Source: Hespellia sp. (GTDB lineage Bacteria; Bacillota; Clostridia; Lachnospirales; Lachnospiraceae). Taken from it: a stretch of DNA of 64,000 nucleotides. The notes beneath the pieces were generated by a model. The model was not told the origin of the DNA. It saw only the letters and a list, made by a program, of their open reading frames with translations, and made no database searches. Location of the stretch: the NCBI GenBank assembly GCA_028694105.1, contig JAQUUC010000008.1, positions 1-64,000 of the forward strand, given 5' to 3'. Position 1 is the first letter of the stretch. Each line of letters opens with the position of its first letter. A program made the translations under genes and the position numbers. Positions 42,619-51,458 of this stretch are shown here, piece by piece.

Positions 42619-43902
42619 ATGGTAGAAGGAAAATTAGGAAGATTCTCAAGGAGTGTCTCGGTTATCGGAATTGGCGCAACACCATTCTGTATTATCGATG
42701 ATGACCCGGAGATGAAAGGTTTGACAGAAGGAGAGTTTTTTGGACATGCGGCACTTATGGCAATGGCGGATGCTGGTTTAGAACCAAGAGATATTGATTA
42801 TTTTTATCATGGAGCAGCAAATCCAAAGTTCTTTAACTTTGCAGCAACACCAAATATGCAGGTGGCTGAGTGGTTCGGCATGAGAGGAAAAGGGTCTGTT
42901 CACCATTCGGAAGCATGTTGTTCGGGATATGTCGGATTGGAAGAAGCTGTAAAGGATGTAGCCAGTGGCGCGCATGATATTGTATTGTCAGGTTGTGTGG
43001 AGATGGCATGCGGTTTGCCAGTGACACACAAACCGGCACATATTCGAAAACCAATTTCTTTGGAGGATGTGCTGCCTGATTTAGAAGCAATTATGGACCG
43101 TGCATATACACGGGCACTCGGCGCAGGACATATCGGACAGGATGACTGGATTGATTTATATAGAAATGAATATCATCTAACAGAAGAACAGATTGATGAA
43201 GTCCTTAATAAGATGTCTTATGACGGAAGACGGGCGGCGGCACTGAATCCGCTTGCAATGCTACGTACACCATTCGAGGAATTAGCAAAGAATGTTGGAA
43301 TGGATGACCCGATGGAGTATCTGCGCTCATCATACAATCCAAAGACAACGCAGTATCTCAGAGGAACAGGAAATGCACCTTCCGCAGATGGAGCGGCATG
43401 TGTCATTGTGTGCCCGACAGAGATGGCACATAAGTTCAAACAGAAACCAATAGAGGTTCTTGGTATTGGCGCATCCTGTCTTGAATTGATGCAGCCTCAT
43501 AATGAAAAGGAAATTACAAAAGAGGCAGCACGTCAGGTATACGAGGCAACTGGCCTTTCACCGGACGATATTGATCTTCTCCTTGTAAATGACTTCGTTC
43601 TGCCATCACAGCTCTTAGCAGCAGAAGAGGTTGGTTATCTTCCAAAAGGAGAAGGCTGGAAATGGGTCATGGAAGGCAGAACAGCATTTGATGGGGACAG
43701 ACCAATCAATCCACATGGTGGAAGAACCTCATACGGTCACGCATATGGCGCATCCGGAATGGCTGATGTCTATGAAGCAGTTCTTCAGCTGCGTGGTCAG
43801 GCAGGTCCAAGACAGGTGAAAAACAACCCGAAAACAGCTATGCTTCGTGGATTTGGAGGCGGTCAGAACTGTCGTATTCCTATCCTTAGAACAGTGGATT
43901 AG
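42619..43902 (+). CDS. Thiolase-fold protein (SCP-x/Ltp-type)
   Basis: 427-aa thiolase-superfamily protein of the sterol carrier/lipid-transfer type. The first Cys region is HHSEACCSGYVGLEEA (about 95-110). The C-terminal His motif NPHGGRTSYGHAYGASGM replaces the NxxGGxxAxGHPxGATG of thiolases. Partner gene context (DUF35 protein 10 bp downstream) matches two known systems: PhlC-PhlB acyl transfer, and Ltp2-ChsH2 retro-aldol cleavage of steroid side chains. It may therefore make or break a C-C bond in an acyl-CoA or polyketide-like phenolic. ATG 42619 is chosen with GGGAG 8 nt upstream; starts at 42601/42604 have none. Confidence 0.85.
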   Translation: MVEGKLGRFSRSVSVIGIGATPFCIIDDDPEMKGLTEGEFFGHAALMAMADAGLEPRDIDYFYHGAANPKFFNFAATPNMQVAEWFGMRGKGSVHHSEACCSGYVGLEEAVKDVASGAHDIVLSGCVEMACGLPVTHKPAHIRKPISLEDVLPDLEAIMDRAYTRALGAGHIGQDDWIDLYRNEYHLTEEQIDEVLNKMSYDGRRAAALNPLAMLRTPFEELAKNVGMDDPMEYLRSSYNPKTTQYLRGTGNAPSADGAACVIVCPTEMAHKFKQKPIEVLGIGASCLELMQPHNEKEITKEAARQVYEATGLSPDDIDLLLVNDFVLPSQLLAAEEVGYLPKGEGWKWVMEGRTAFDGDRPINPHGGRTSYGHAYGASGMADVYEAVLQLRGQAGPRQVKNNPKTAMLRGFGGGQNCRIPILRTVD

Positions 43903-43912
43903 GAGGAAAAAC

Positions 43913-44329
43913 ATGAAGATTGAAAAAGTAGTTGAAAAATTTTATGACGGTTTAGCAGAGCATAAACTTTATGGACGCAAATGCAAAGAGTGTGGAGCGA
44001 TTGAGTTTCCACCAAAATACGCGTGCAATACCTGCGGGTACCACGAGACAGAGTGGACGGAGCTCTCTGGAAAAGGGAAACTTCACAGTATTATTCTGGC
44101 ATCAACATTAAATAAAGATCCATGGAATTCAGAACTTAAAAATTATTCCTATGGATTGGTAGAGCTGGAAGAAGGCGTGAAATTCAATGCAACCATTCTG
44201 GGAATCAGAAGAAAGAATGCAAAGAAATTAAGAGAAATGCTTCCACTTCCGATACACCCTGTTTTTTATGAAAAAGAAGGGTTTACAACGCTGTTTTTTG
44301 AATTGGATGAAGTAGAAGGAATAGAATAA
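43913..44329 (+). CDS. DUF35 Zn-ribbon/OB-fold partner of thiolase
   Basis: 138-aa protein with an N-terminal helix, a rubredoxin-like zinc ribbon with cysteines CKECG and CNTCG (about residues 23-43), and a C-terminal OB-fold (LHSIILAST, YGLVELEEGVKFNATILG), the DUF35 architecture. Such proteins form stable complexes with thiolase-fold partners (PhlB with PhlC, ChsH2 with Ltp2) and may bind acyl-CoA. The start ATG 43913 has AGGAGG 9 nt upstream, 10 bp after the thiolase stop. It is the last gene before a strong terminator. Confidence 0.88.
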   Translation: MKIEKVVEKFYDGLAEHKLYGRKCKECGAIEFPPKYACNTCGYHETEWTELSGKGKLHSIILASTLNKDPWNSELKNYSYGLVELEEGVKFNATILGIRRKNAKKLREMLPLPIHPVFYEKEGFTTLFFELDEVEGIE

Positions 44330-44374
44330 ACAATGCCATGTTTATATAAAAGCATACTGGTTACCGGTATGTGG

Positions 44375-44411
44375 GAAGATATTGTCGTTACGATAATATC
44401 TTCTTTTTTTT
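44375..44411 (+). terminator. Rho-independent terminator after DUF35 gene
   Basis: A 13-bp stem GAAGATATTGTCG / CGATAATATCTTC (one G-U pair) with a 3-nt loop and a run of at least seven T residues. Confidence 0.9.
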
Positions 44412-44468
44412 GTGGTGTAATAAGCCTATTTTGTTATGACAAAAGATATAAAAAAATATTATTAAAAT

Positions 44469-44523
44469 ACTTTGTTTAAATGTTATAATAAGTATTGACA
44501 AAAACGATGCCGCATAGTATGAT
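44469..44523 (+). promoter_or_regulatory. Operator and promoter of isomerase operon II
   Basis: ACTTTGTTTAA-ATG-TTATAATAAGT (44469-44493) is an imperfect inverted repeat ending one base before TTGACA (44495-44500). After 17 bp comes TATGAT (44518-44523). It is related to the elements at 37635 and 53441. Confidence 0.75.
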
Positions 44524-44568
44524 TTTACTAAAGTAAAAAGTAAATTGAGAAAAATGGAGGTAATGAAA

Positions 44569-45561
44569 ATGGCAAGACCAGTAACATTAATAACCGGACA
44601 GTGGGCAGATCTTCCTTTCGAGGAGATATGCGCATTAGCAAAACAGATGGGATATGACGGACTTGAGATTGCATGCTGGGGAAATCACCTGGATATTAAC
44701 CGTGCAGCGGAAGATTCGGAGTATTTACAATGGATTCTCGATACTTTAAAGAAGAACGGACTGATCTGCAAAGCGATTGCTACACATGTCATTGGGCAGT
44801 GTGTCGGAGACTATGATGATCCCCGGCTTGATAATTTTGCACCCGGCGAATGTGCGGGTAAGCCGGATGAGATTCGTGCATGGGCAGTCAGGACAATGAT
44901 GAATGCGCCTAAAGTTGCGAAGATGATGGGTGTTCATATCATCACAGGATTTGTGGGATCACCAATCTGGAAGTATTTATATTCATTCCCACAGACAACA
45001 GAAGAGATGGTAGAAGCTGGATATCAGGAGATTTATGACTTATGGAAACCAATCATGGATGAGTGCAAAGCAAATGATGTGAAATTCGCACTTGAAGTAC
45101 ATCCGGGAGAAATCGCATTTGACTACTACTCAACAAAGAGATTATTAGAAAAATTTGCTGATGTTCCAGAATTTGGTATCAACTTTGACCCAAGCCACTT
45201 AATCTGGCAGGGAGTTACACCACATGTATTTTTGAATGACTTCATTGATCGTGTATATCATGTACATATGAAAGATGCAGCAGTTACATTAGACGGTAAG
45301 ACTGGCTTACTTGGATCACATATCGACTTTGGTTCTCTGAAGAGAGGATGGAACTTCCGTTCATTAGGACATGGAGATGTGAATTTTGAAGAGATTATTC
45401 GTGTATTAAATGAGTACAACTACCAGGGACCACTTTCTGTTGAATGGGAAGATTCAGGCATGGAGAGAGTTTATGGTGGAACAGAAGCTGCAGCTTTCGT
45501 TCGTAAAGTTGATTTTGCACCTTCCGATGTAGCATTTGATGCAGCTATCGCAACCAAGTAG
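44569..45561 (+). CDS. Sugar phosphate isomerase/epimerase-like TIM barrel (operon II)
   Basis: 330-aa SPI/E protein. It begins with strand 1 TLITGQWADLPFEEICALAKQMGYDGLEIACWG. Metal-ligand candidates are complete: EVHPGEI (Glu), NFDPSHLIWQ (Asp, His), HVHMKDA (His, Asp) and VEWEDSGME (Glu). The nearest relative in the window is the protein at 61159 (YDPSHFVWQ, HVHYKDIK). It is followed 16 bp later by a Gfo/Idh/MocA gene, the pairing seen in inositol and keto-glycoside breakdown, so it probably acts on the keto product of that enzyme (inference). ATG 44569 is 8 nt after TGGAGG. Confidence 0.88.
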   Translation: MARPVTLITGQWADLPFEEICALAKQMGYDGLEIACWGNHLDINRAAEDSEYLQWILDTLKKNGLICKAIATHVIGQCVGDYDDPRLDNFAPGECAGKPDEIRAWAVRTMMNAPKVAKMMGVHIITGFVGSPIWKYLYSFPQTTEEMVEAGYQEIYDLWKPIMDECKANDVKFALEVHPGEIAFDYYSTKRLLEKFADVPEFGINFDPSHLIWQGVTPHVFLNDFIDRVYHVHMKDAAVTLDGKTGLLGSHIDFGSLKRGWNFRSLGHGDVNFEEIIRVLNEYNYQGPLSVEWEDSGMERVYGGTEAAAFVRKVDFAPSDVAFDAAIATK

Positions 45562-45577
45562 TCGGAGGGAGCATGTA

Positions 45578-46726
45578 ATGGAGAAGAGATTAAGTTATGG
45601 AATGGTAGGTGGAAGCCTTACAGCATTTATCGGAGGCGTACACAGAGTTGGCGTTGATTTTGATGGAAGAGCATTTTTAAAAGCCGGATGCTTTAGTCAG
45701 AATGATGCAAAGAATAAAGAATGTGCAGAATTTTACCAGGTGGATGATGATCGCACATACGGTAGTTTTCAGGAGATGGCTCAAAAAGAAGGTGCAAGAG
45801 AGGATGGAATTGATTTCGTTACAATCACAGCACCGAATCATGTTCACTACGAAGCAGCAAAAGCATTTTTAGAGAATGGAATTCATGTGCTTTGTGAAAA
45901 ACCGCTTTGCTTTGAAGTTGGACAGGCAGAAGAACTGAAAAAACTGGCAGAAGAAAAAAATCTTCTTTTCTGTGTGAACTATTCTTACTCAGGAAATGCA
46001 ATGGTTAAAGAAGCAAGAGAACTGATTACAAGTGGATATATCGGCGATGTCATTAACGTAAATGCAGAATATCTGCAGGAATATCTGGTGGATGATATTG
46101 GAGCCGGAGATCAGGTGATGGTAAAGCTTTCTTCATGGAGAAAAGATCCGGAAGTGGCAGGTGCTTCGAACTGTGTTGGAGACATTGGAACACACATTGA
46201 GAATACAGTCAGCTACATGACTGGTCTAAAGTTAAAGAGAGTTGCGGCTAAGCTGGACTACTGGGGACAGCCGTTAGACCTGAATGCAAATATTCTTGTT
46301 GAATTTGAAAATGGAGCACACGGAGTATTCTGTTCGTCACAGGTATGTGTCGGACATATGAATGGTCTTGTGGTTAGAATTTTCGGAACAAAAGGTGCAA
46401 TTGAATGGGTTCAGGAAAATCCGAATATTCTTTATGTCACATTAAAAGGACAGCCGACACAGATTTATAACCGTGGCATGGGATATGTGACAGATCGCAC
46501 CGCAGAGGTCAGCAGAATTCCATCGGGACATCCGGAAGGACTTTATGTAGCTTTTGCAAATATATACAGAACATGGATTTCCAGCATTTTGAAACTGAAA
46601 AATGGTGAAAAACTGAGCGGATATGATTATGATTTCCCATGCTTGGATGATGGAATCGAAGGTGTGAAATTTATTCAGGCATGCGTTAAGAGCAGTCAAG
46701 GCGATGCCGCCTGGACAGAAGTGTAG
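45578..46726 (+). CDS. Gfo/Idh/MocA-family oxidoreductase (1)
   Basis: NAD(P)-dependent sugar oxidoreductase, 382 aa, with N-terminal Rossmann domain (YGMVGGSLTAFIGGVH) and C-terminal alpha/beta domain. The catalytic Lys is in VLCEKPLCFE and the downstream motif GDIGTHIENTVSYM supplies the His. The N-terminus has an insert (GVHRVGVDFDGRAFLKAG) also seen in a subgroup linked to SPI/E genes. It would oxidise a sugar or glycoside hydroxyl, often at C3. ATG 45578 has GGAGG 9 nt upstream. It is the second gene of the isomerase operon II and lies just upstream of the peptide-type ABC transporter. Confidence 0.88.
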   Translation: MEKRLSYGMVGGSLTAFIGGVHRVGVDFDGRAFLKAGCFSQNDAKNKECAEFYQVDDDRTYGSFQEMAQKEGAREDGIDFVTITAPNHVHYEAAKAFLENGIHVLCEKPLCFEVGQAEELKKLAEEKNLLFCVNYSYSGNAMVKEARELITSGYIGDVINVNAEYLQEYLVDDIGAGDQVMVKLSSWRKDPEVAGASNCVGDIGTHIENTVSYMTGLKLKRVAAKLDYWGQPLDLNANILVEFENGAHGVFCSSQVCVGHMNGLVVRIFGTKGAIEWVQENPNILYVTLKGQPTQIYNRGMGYVTDRTAEVSRIPSGHPEGLYVAFANIYRTWISSILKLKNGEKLSGYDYDFPCLDDGIEGVKFIQACVKSSQGDAAWTEV

Positions 46727-46746
46727 TCACAACAAATTAGGGATAA

Positions 46747-46775
46747 TTGAGTTAGGATTCAATTTAATCTAAAAC
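46747..46775 (+). promoter_or_regulatory. Possible promoter before Opp-type binding protein
   Basis: TTGAGT (46747-46752), 17 bp, TAAAAC (46770-46775), overlapping a small inverted repeat AATTGA..TCAATT. The -10 is poor; transcription may instead read through from 44495, as no terminator follows 46726. Confidence 0.35.
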
Positions 46776-46798
46776 GTGAAAGAGAGAGGAAAAAGTTT

Positions 46799-48457
46799 AT
46801 GGAAAAGAGAACTATGAAAAAAGTTTTAGCAGCAGCTTTAGCAACCGCAATGGTTGCAACAATGGCTGGATGCGGTGGCTCGGGAAGTTCTAAAGGAAGC
46901 GATGCCTCAGCAGACACAAGTAAAAAAGTAACAAGCGTATCGGATATTGCAATCAACGAACCAGGTGTAGATGCGACAGGATATGAAGATGAAACAGCAC
47001 CGGAAGGTGTTCAGGCAGGAACAGAATTTCATTACTGGTCAAATTATGATATTCCAATCTATTGTCCATGGATGGATAACAGAGCAGCTGTATTGAGTTA
47101 TCAGATTTATTCCAACCTTTTAGTAAAATATAAAGGCGACCGTAATGATATCAGAGGAGACCTTGCAGAGTCTTATGAAGTATCGGATGATGGACTTGTA
47201 TGGACCTTTAAATTAAGAGAAGATGCAAAATTCTCAGACGGTTGTGCAGTAGAGGCAGAAGACTTTATTGCAACGTGGGATGTTATGCAGCAGTATCAGC
47301 CACGTCCATTCTCATCAGTTGCAAGTTATGAGGCAGTTGATGCGCACACACTGAAGGTTACACTTTCTGCTCCAAACCCGACATTCATCTATGAATTACC
47401 ATCTCAGAGAATCTATGGTGTTGTATGTAAAGATGAACTTGAAAAATATGGTCCGGAAGACAACAGATCAGCAGTCGGTACAGGTCCTTTCTATGTAGAA
47501 GAATACAAAACCGGCGAATCATTTAAATTAAAAGCTGTTGAAGATTACTGGAACGAAGATATGCAGGCACATATTGAGACTGTATATATTGATATCATCG
47601 CTGATGAGAACACAGCTCTTATGGGACTGATGGATGGATCTATCAACTGTATGAACACTGTTGATATTGAAATTATGAACAATGTAATTGATAATGATCT
47701 TACACTCGCATTGATTGAAGACCGCGAGAATCCATTCTGGCTTAATGCAGCAAAGGTTGAAGTGTTAAAAGATCCTATCGTTCGTGAGGCACTTTGTCAC
47801 ATGGTGAATTGGGATGACCTTTCAGCGTTAGTATATGATGGATTATATCCACATCCAAACAGTTATTTTACTGGCGAAGAAGCACCGGAATACTCTTCTA
47901 AATATGACTATGACCCAGACCTTGGTGTCAAGATGTTAGAGGATGCAGGTTATAAACTTTCTGATATTAAATTTGAAATTCTTGCTGACCCAGACTTCAC
48001 AAACCTTGAAGTTGCTATGGTTCAACAGTTTAATGATCTTGGACTTACAGGCATTACGACAGTAACATATGACGGAGCTACATGTTATGGTATGTTAAAA
48101 TCAGGTACATATGATTCATTCCCATGCCACAATGGATATGATCCAGAGTCACCACTTACACCATTCACAATGGGATTAATTGAAGGTGGAACTCAGCCGT
48201 GTATGTTCTTAAAGGCAGCAGATCCAGACAAATATGCAGAAGCTGAAGCGTTATATAACGCAGCAGCGACTTCAGGAGACTTGGAGACATTTAACGATAA
48301 CATGAACAAACTTGAGAACTTGGTTCAGGAAGAATGCCTTGCACTTGGCGGACTTCAGGTTATTCGTGGATATGCATTTACAAGTGATGTTCGTGGCGCA
48401 TATATATCACCAGTATCATCAGAAATTCAGATGTCATTCTTATATATGGCAGAGTAG
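46799..48457 (+). CDS. ABC transporter solute-binding lipoprotein, family 5 (Opp/Dpp-type)
   Basis: 552-aa extracellular lipoprotein. The signal peptide MKKVLAAALATAMVATMAGC ends in a lipobox. The mature protein matches SBP family 5 (WTFKLREDAKFSDGCAVEAEDFIATWDV; AVGTGPFYVEEYKTGESFKLKAV). Family 5 proteins bind peptides or nickel, but also oligosaccharides and glycosides. The surrounding sugar oxidoreductase and SPI/E genes favour a glycoside ligand (inference). It is followed by a terminator-like hairpin, then two permease and two ATPase genes that complete the importer. AGAGAGGA precedes ATG 46799. Confidence 0.9.
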   Translation: MEKRTMKKVLAAALATAMVATMAGCGGSGSSKGSDASADTSKKVTSVSDIAINEPGVDATGYEDETAPEGVQAGTEFHYWSNYDIPIYCPWMDNRAAVLSYQIYSNLLVKYKGDRNDIRGDLAESYEVSDDGLVWTFKLREDAKFSDGCAVEAEDFIATWDVMQQYQPRPFSSVASYEAVDAHTLKVTLSAPNPTFIYELPSQRIYGVVCKDELEKYGPEDNRSAVGTGPFYVEEYKTGESFKLKAVEDYWNEDMQAHIETVYIDIIADENTALMGLMDGSINCMNTVDIEIMNNVIDNDLTLALIEDRENPFWLNAAKVEVLKDPIVREALCHMVNWDDLSALVYDGLYPHPNSYFTGEEAPEYSSKYDYDPDLGVKMLEDAGYKLSDIKFEILADPDFTNLEVAMVQQFNDLGLTGITTVTYDGATCYGMLKSGTYDSFPCHNGYDPESPLTPFTMGLIEGGTQPCMFLKAADPDKYAEAEALYNAAATSGDLETFNDNMNKLENLVQEECLALGGLQVIRGYAFTSDVRGAYISPVSSEIQMSFLYMAE

Positions 48458-48510
48458 CAGCGATTTCTATAATTTAATGATGAATGAATCCTAACTAATT
48501 TGTTTCATAA

Positions 48511-48549
48511 GGGAACTGTCTGACCCTAATCAGATAGTTCCCATTTTTT
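48511..48549 (+). terminator. Intra-operon terminator/attenuator
   Basis: A 13-bp stem GGGAACTGTCTGA / TCAGATAGTTCCC (one G-U) with a 6-nt loop, followed by ATTTTTT. It lies between the binding protein and the first permease; partial termination would keep the binding protein in excess. Confidence 0.85.
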
Positions 48550-48593
48550 AAGATAAAAACTCAGAGTTATCGTAGTTTGGTGGAGGACCTTAT

Positions 48594-49571
48594 ATGTTAA
48601 AGTATGTTATTAAAAGAATTATCATGGTTCCATTTTTACTTATAGCGATTGCTGCATTTGTATTTATTCTGCTGAATCTTTCAGCAGCGGATCCTGTTTT
48701 GATGATGATGCCTTCAGAATACACACAGGAAGATTATGATGCAACAGCAAAAGAATTTGGCTTAGACAAATCAAAACCAGAGCAGTTTGTAAATTGGGTT
48801 GTTGATGCAGTCCAATTAGATTTTGGCACTTCTTATAAATCAAAAGCACCTGTATCGGATGAAGTCCTTTTCCGTGTACCGGTCAGCTTGAAACTTGCGT
48901 TGATTACAACGCTGATTATGATTGCAATAGGAGTTCCGATGGGAGTAATGTGCGCGGTGAAGCAATATTCCGTGTATGATAATATTGTGAATGTCCTGTC
49001 AAAATTTCTGGCATCCATTCCGGGCTTCTGGCTTGGACTTATGCTGATTATTGTTTTTTCAGTCGATTTAGGATGGGTTCCATCGCATGGAATGAATGGA
49101 TTTAAGAGCTGGATTCTTCCAGTATTCACATTTTTGCTTCCATACCTTGGAAACTATGTAAGACAGGTCCGCAGTGCGATGCTTGACTGTATTCGTCAGG
49201 ATTATGTAAGAACTTCAAGAGCAAAGGGACAGAAAGAATCGGTTGTTATTTTCCATGATACATTGAAAAATGCATTATTGCCGATTATCACCCTGACGGG
49301 TGGAACATTTGCGTCCATGATTGGTGGAGCTGTTATGATTGAGCAGGTATTTGCATTTCCTGGAATCGGATTAAAGGTTCTGGAAGGAATCAATAACCGA
49401 GATATGCCGGTGATTCTTGCCTGTACCATGATTTTAGCACTCTTCACAATCGGTGCACAGCTCATTATTGACATCTTATATGCGGTAGTTGACCCTCGTA
49501 TCAGAAGTACGTTTTCAAAGAAGAAAAAAGATAATACACCTAAGCTTGCGACAGAAGGGGGGATAAAGTAA
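48594..49571 (+). CDS. Opp/Dpp-type ABC permease, DppB-like
   Basis: 325-aa inner-membrane permease with six helices. The N-terminus (MLKYVIKRIIMVPFLLIAIAAFVFILLN) and QVRSAMLDCIRQDYVRTSRAKGQKE (EAA loop region) are diagnostic of the DppB/OppB group. It pairs with the DppC-like protein whose start codon overlaps its stop by one base (TAATG). There is a ribosome site GGAGGACC before ATG 48594. The C-terminus ends in a basic tail (FSKKKKDN). Confidence 0.93.
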   Translation: MLKYVIKRIIMVPFLLIAIAAFVFILLNLSAADPVLMMMPSEYTQEDYDATAKEFGLDKSKPEQFVNWVVDAVQLDFGTSYKSKAPVSDEVLFRVPVSLKLALITTLIMIAIGVPMGVMCAVKQYSVYDNIVNVLSKFLASIPGFWLGLMLIIVFSVDLGWVPSHGMNGFKSWILPVFTFLLPYLGNYVRQVRSAMLDCIRQDYVRTSRAKGQKESVVIFHDTLKNALLPIITLTGGTFASMIGGAVMIEQVFAFPGIGLKVLEGINNRDMPVILACTMILALFTIGAQLIIDILYAVVDPRIRSTFSKKKKDNTPKLATEGGIK

Positions 49572-50461
49572 TGAGTAAACAGAGCGATTTGAAAAAACAA
49601 TACAAAAAACGTGGCCAGATGGCAGAGGCGTGGGGCCGTATGAAAACACAGCCACTCGCAGTGATTTCGCTGGTAATTGTACTGATTATGGTTTTTGTTG
49701 CCATATTTGCGGACATCCTTGTTCCTTATAGCGCAGCAGTTACACAACACGGTATGGACAAACTCCTGCCTCCGTTTACATCCGGGCATATTTTAGGAAC
49801 AGACAACTTTGGCCGTGATATTTTGGCACGTATCATTCATGGTACTCGTACTGCCTTGGAAATCGGAGTTATTTCAGCAGGTGCCTCCATTATTATATCA
49901 ACAATTTTAGCCTGTCTGTGCGCAACCGTAGGCGGCTGGCTTGACAATATCATCATGCGTGTTATCGATGTCATCAGTTGTATTCCTTCATTGGTAATGG
50001 CACTTGCTATCTGTGCAGCTCTTGGAAATGGTATTCCACAGCTTGTATTCGCATTGTTCTTTACCGGTATCCCGATGCATACCAAAATGGTTCGAAGTGT
50101 TGCTCTCGGAGTAGCAAATATGGATTATGTTGAATCAGCAGTAGCACTTGGTGCCAAACAAAAGTACATTATGTACAAACATATGGTCCCGAACCTTGCA
50201 TCCGTCATTATCATCAACGGAACAGCACAGGTATCCATGAACATTATGATGGGCGCAACACTTGGCTTCGTAGGCCTCGGTGTTAAAGCACCTACTCCTG
50301 AATGGGGAACAATGTTAGCTGAAGGTTTGAACTATATGCTTCGTAATCAGTATATGGTTATGGTTCCTGGTATTGTACTTGCTATCGCAGCATTATTTAT
50401 CAACTCTCTTGGAGACTGTCTGCGTGATGCTTTGGATCCACAATTAAAAGGAAGAGCATAG
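49571..50461 (+). CDS. Opp/Dpp-type ABC permease, DppC-like
   Basis: 296-aa permease with the DppC/OppC features: a basic cytoplasmic N-terminus, one helix, then the GHILGTDNFGRDILARIIHGTR signature, and EAA loop ESAVALGAKQKYIMYKHMVPN. The C-terminus NSLGDCLRDALDPQLKGRA is typical. It forms the channel with the DppB-like subunit. Translation is coupled to the preceding gene by a one-base overlap. Confidence 0.93.
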   Translation: MSKQSDLKKQYKKRGQMAEAWGRMKTQPLAVISLVIVLIMVFVAIFADILVPYSAAVTQHGMDKLLPPFTSGHILGTDNFGRDILARIIHGTRTALEIGVISAGASIIISTILACLCATVGGWLDNIIMRVIDVISCIPSLVMALAICAALGNGIPQLVFALFFTGIPMHTKMVRSVALGVANMDYVESAVALGAKQKYIMYKHMVPNLASVIIINGTAQVSMNIMMGATLGFVGLGVKAPTPEWGTMLAEGLNYMLRNQYMVMVPGIVLAIAALFINSLGDCLRDALDPQLKGRA

Positions 50462-50475
50462 GAGGCACGTTAAAA

Positions 50476-51456
50476 ATGGGAGAAAAATTATTAGAAATAA
50501 AAGACTATAGTGTTACATTTACATCTGATAAAGTTGATTTCTATGCTGTAAATCATGTGAATCTTACGGTGGAAAAGGGAGAAGCCTTGGGACTGGTAGG
50601 AGAGACCGGTGCAGGAAAAACAACAACAGCCCTTTCTATCATGGGCTTGTTATCAAAATACGGTACAAAAACAGATGGAGAAATTTGGTTTGACGGTAAA
50701 CAGCTGACAGGGATGAAAGAAAAAGACTACCGTAAAATACGTGGAAAACATATCTCTATGATTTTTCAAGATCCGATGACATCCTTAAATCCAGTATTTC
50801 CGGTTGGAAATCAGATTGCCGATGTAATTAAGATTCATAATCCAAAAATGAATCAGAATGATGTAAATTCAAAAGTAGATGAGATTATGAAGATGGTAGG
50901 TATCTCTGCAGAGAGAAAATTCGATTATCCGCATCAGTTTTCCGGTGGTATGAAGCAGCGTATCGTTATTGCGATTGCGATTGCATGTAATCCGGAACTT
51001 CTGATTGCAGATGAACCTACAACAGCGCTTGATGTAACAATACAGGCACAGGTTATTAAGATGATGCGACAGCTGCAGCAGGAACTAAATTCTTCGGTCA
51101 TCCTGATCACACATGATTTGGGAATTGTTGCGAACTTCTGTGATAAAGTTGCGATTATGTACGGAGGCGAGATTGTAGAAAGCGGTACATTGGAAGATAT
51201 CTTTGACAAGAGTTTGCCACATCATCCTTATACGATTGGGTTATTTAATTCACTGCCAAACATTGCAGAGAAGACAGAACGACTAAAACCAATTTTAGGT
51301 CTGACACCGCATCCATCAGAATTGCCGCAAGGATGCAAGTTCCATCCTCGTTGTCCGGAATGTCTGGATAAATGTAAAAGTGGCGATATTCCTTCGCTGT
51401 ATACAGACGGAACACACTGTATTCAATGTCATTTATATCATAAGGAGGATGCTTAA
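50476..51456 (+). CDS. Opp/Dpp-type ABC ATPase, DppD-like
   Basis: 326-aa ATP-binding subunit. Walker A GETGAGKTT, signature FSGGMKQR, Walker B LLIADEPTTALD and switch His in ILITHDLG are intact. The C-terminal extension includes the cysteine-rich KFHPRCPECLDKC motif found in Opp/Dpp ATPases, which can carry an iron-sulfur centre. It works as a heterodimer with the next gene product. GGAGG lies about 10 nt before the ATG. Confidence 0.93.
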   Translation: MGEKLLEIKDYSVTFTSDKVDFYAVNHVNLTVEKGEALGLVGETGAGKTTTALSIMGLLSKYGTKTDGEIWFDGKQLTGMKEKDYRKIRGKHISMIFQDPMTSLNPVFPVGNQIADVIKIHNPKMNQNDVNSKVDEIMKMVGISAERKFDYPHQFSGGMKQRIVIAIAIACNPELLIADEPTTALDVTIQAQVIKMMRQLQQELNSSVILITHDLGIVANFCDKVAIMYGGEIVESGTLEDIFDKSLPHHPYTIGLFNSLPNIAEKTERLKPILGLTPHPSELPQGCKFHPRCPECLDKCKSGDIPSLYTDGTHCIQCHLYHKEDA

Positions 51457-51458
51457 TT

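Noticed and set aside
49202..49789. 195-codon minus-strand open frame over the two permease genes
   Set aside because: It covers two well-supported permease genes and has no recognisable domain or ribosome site.
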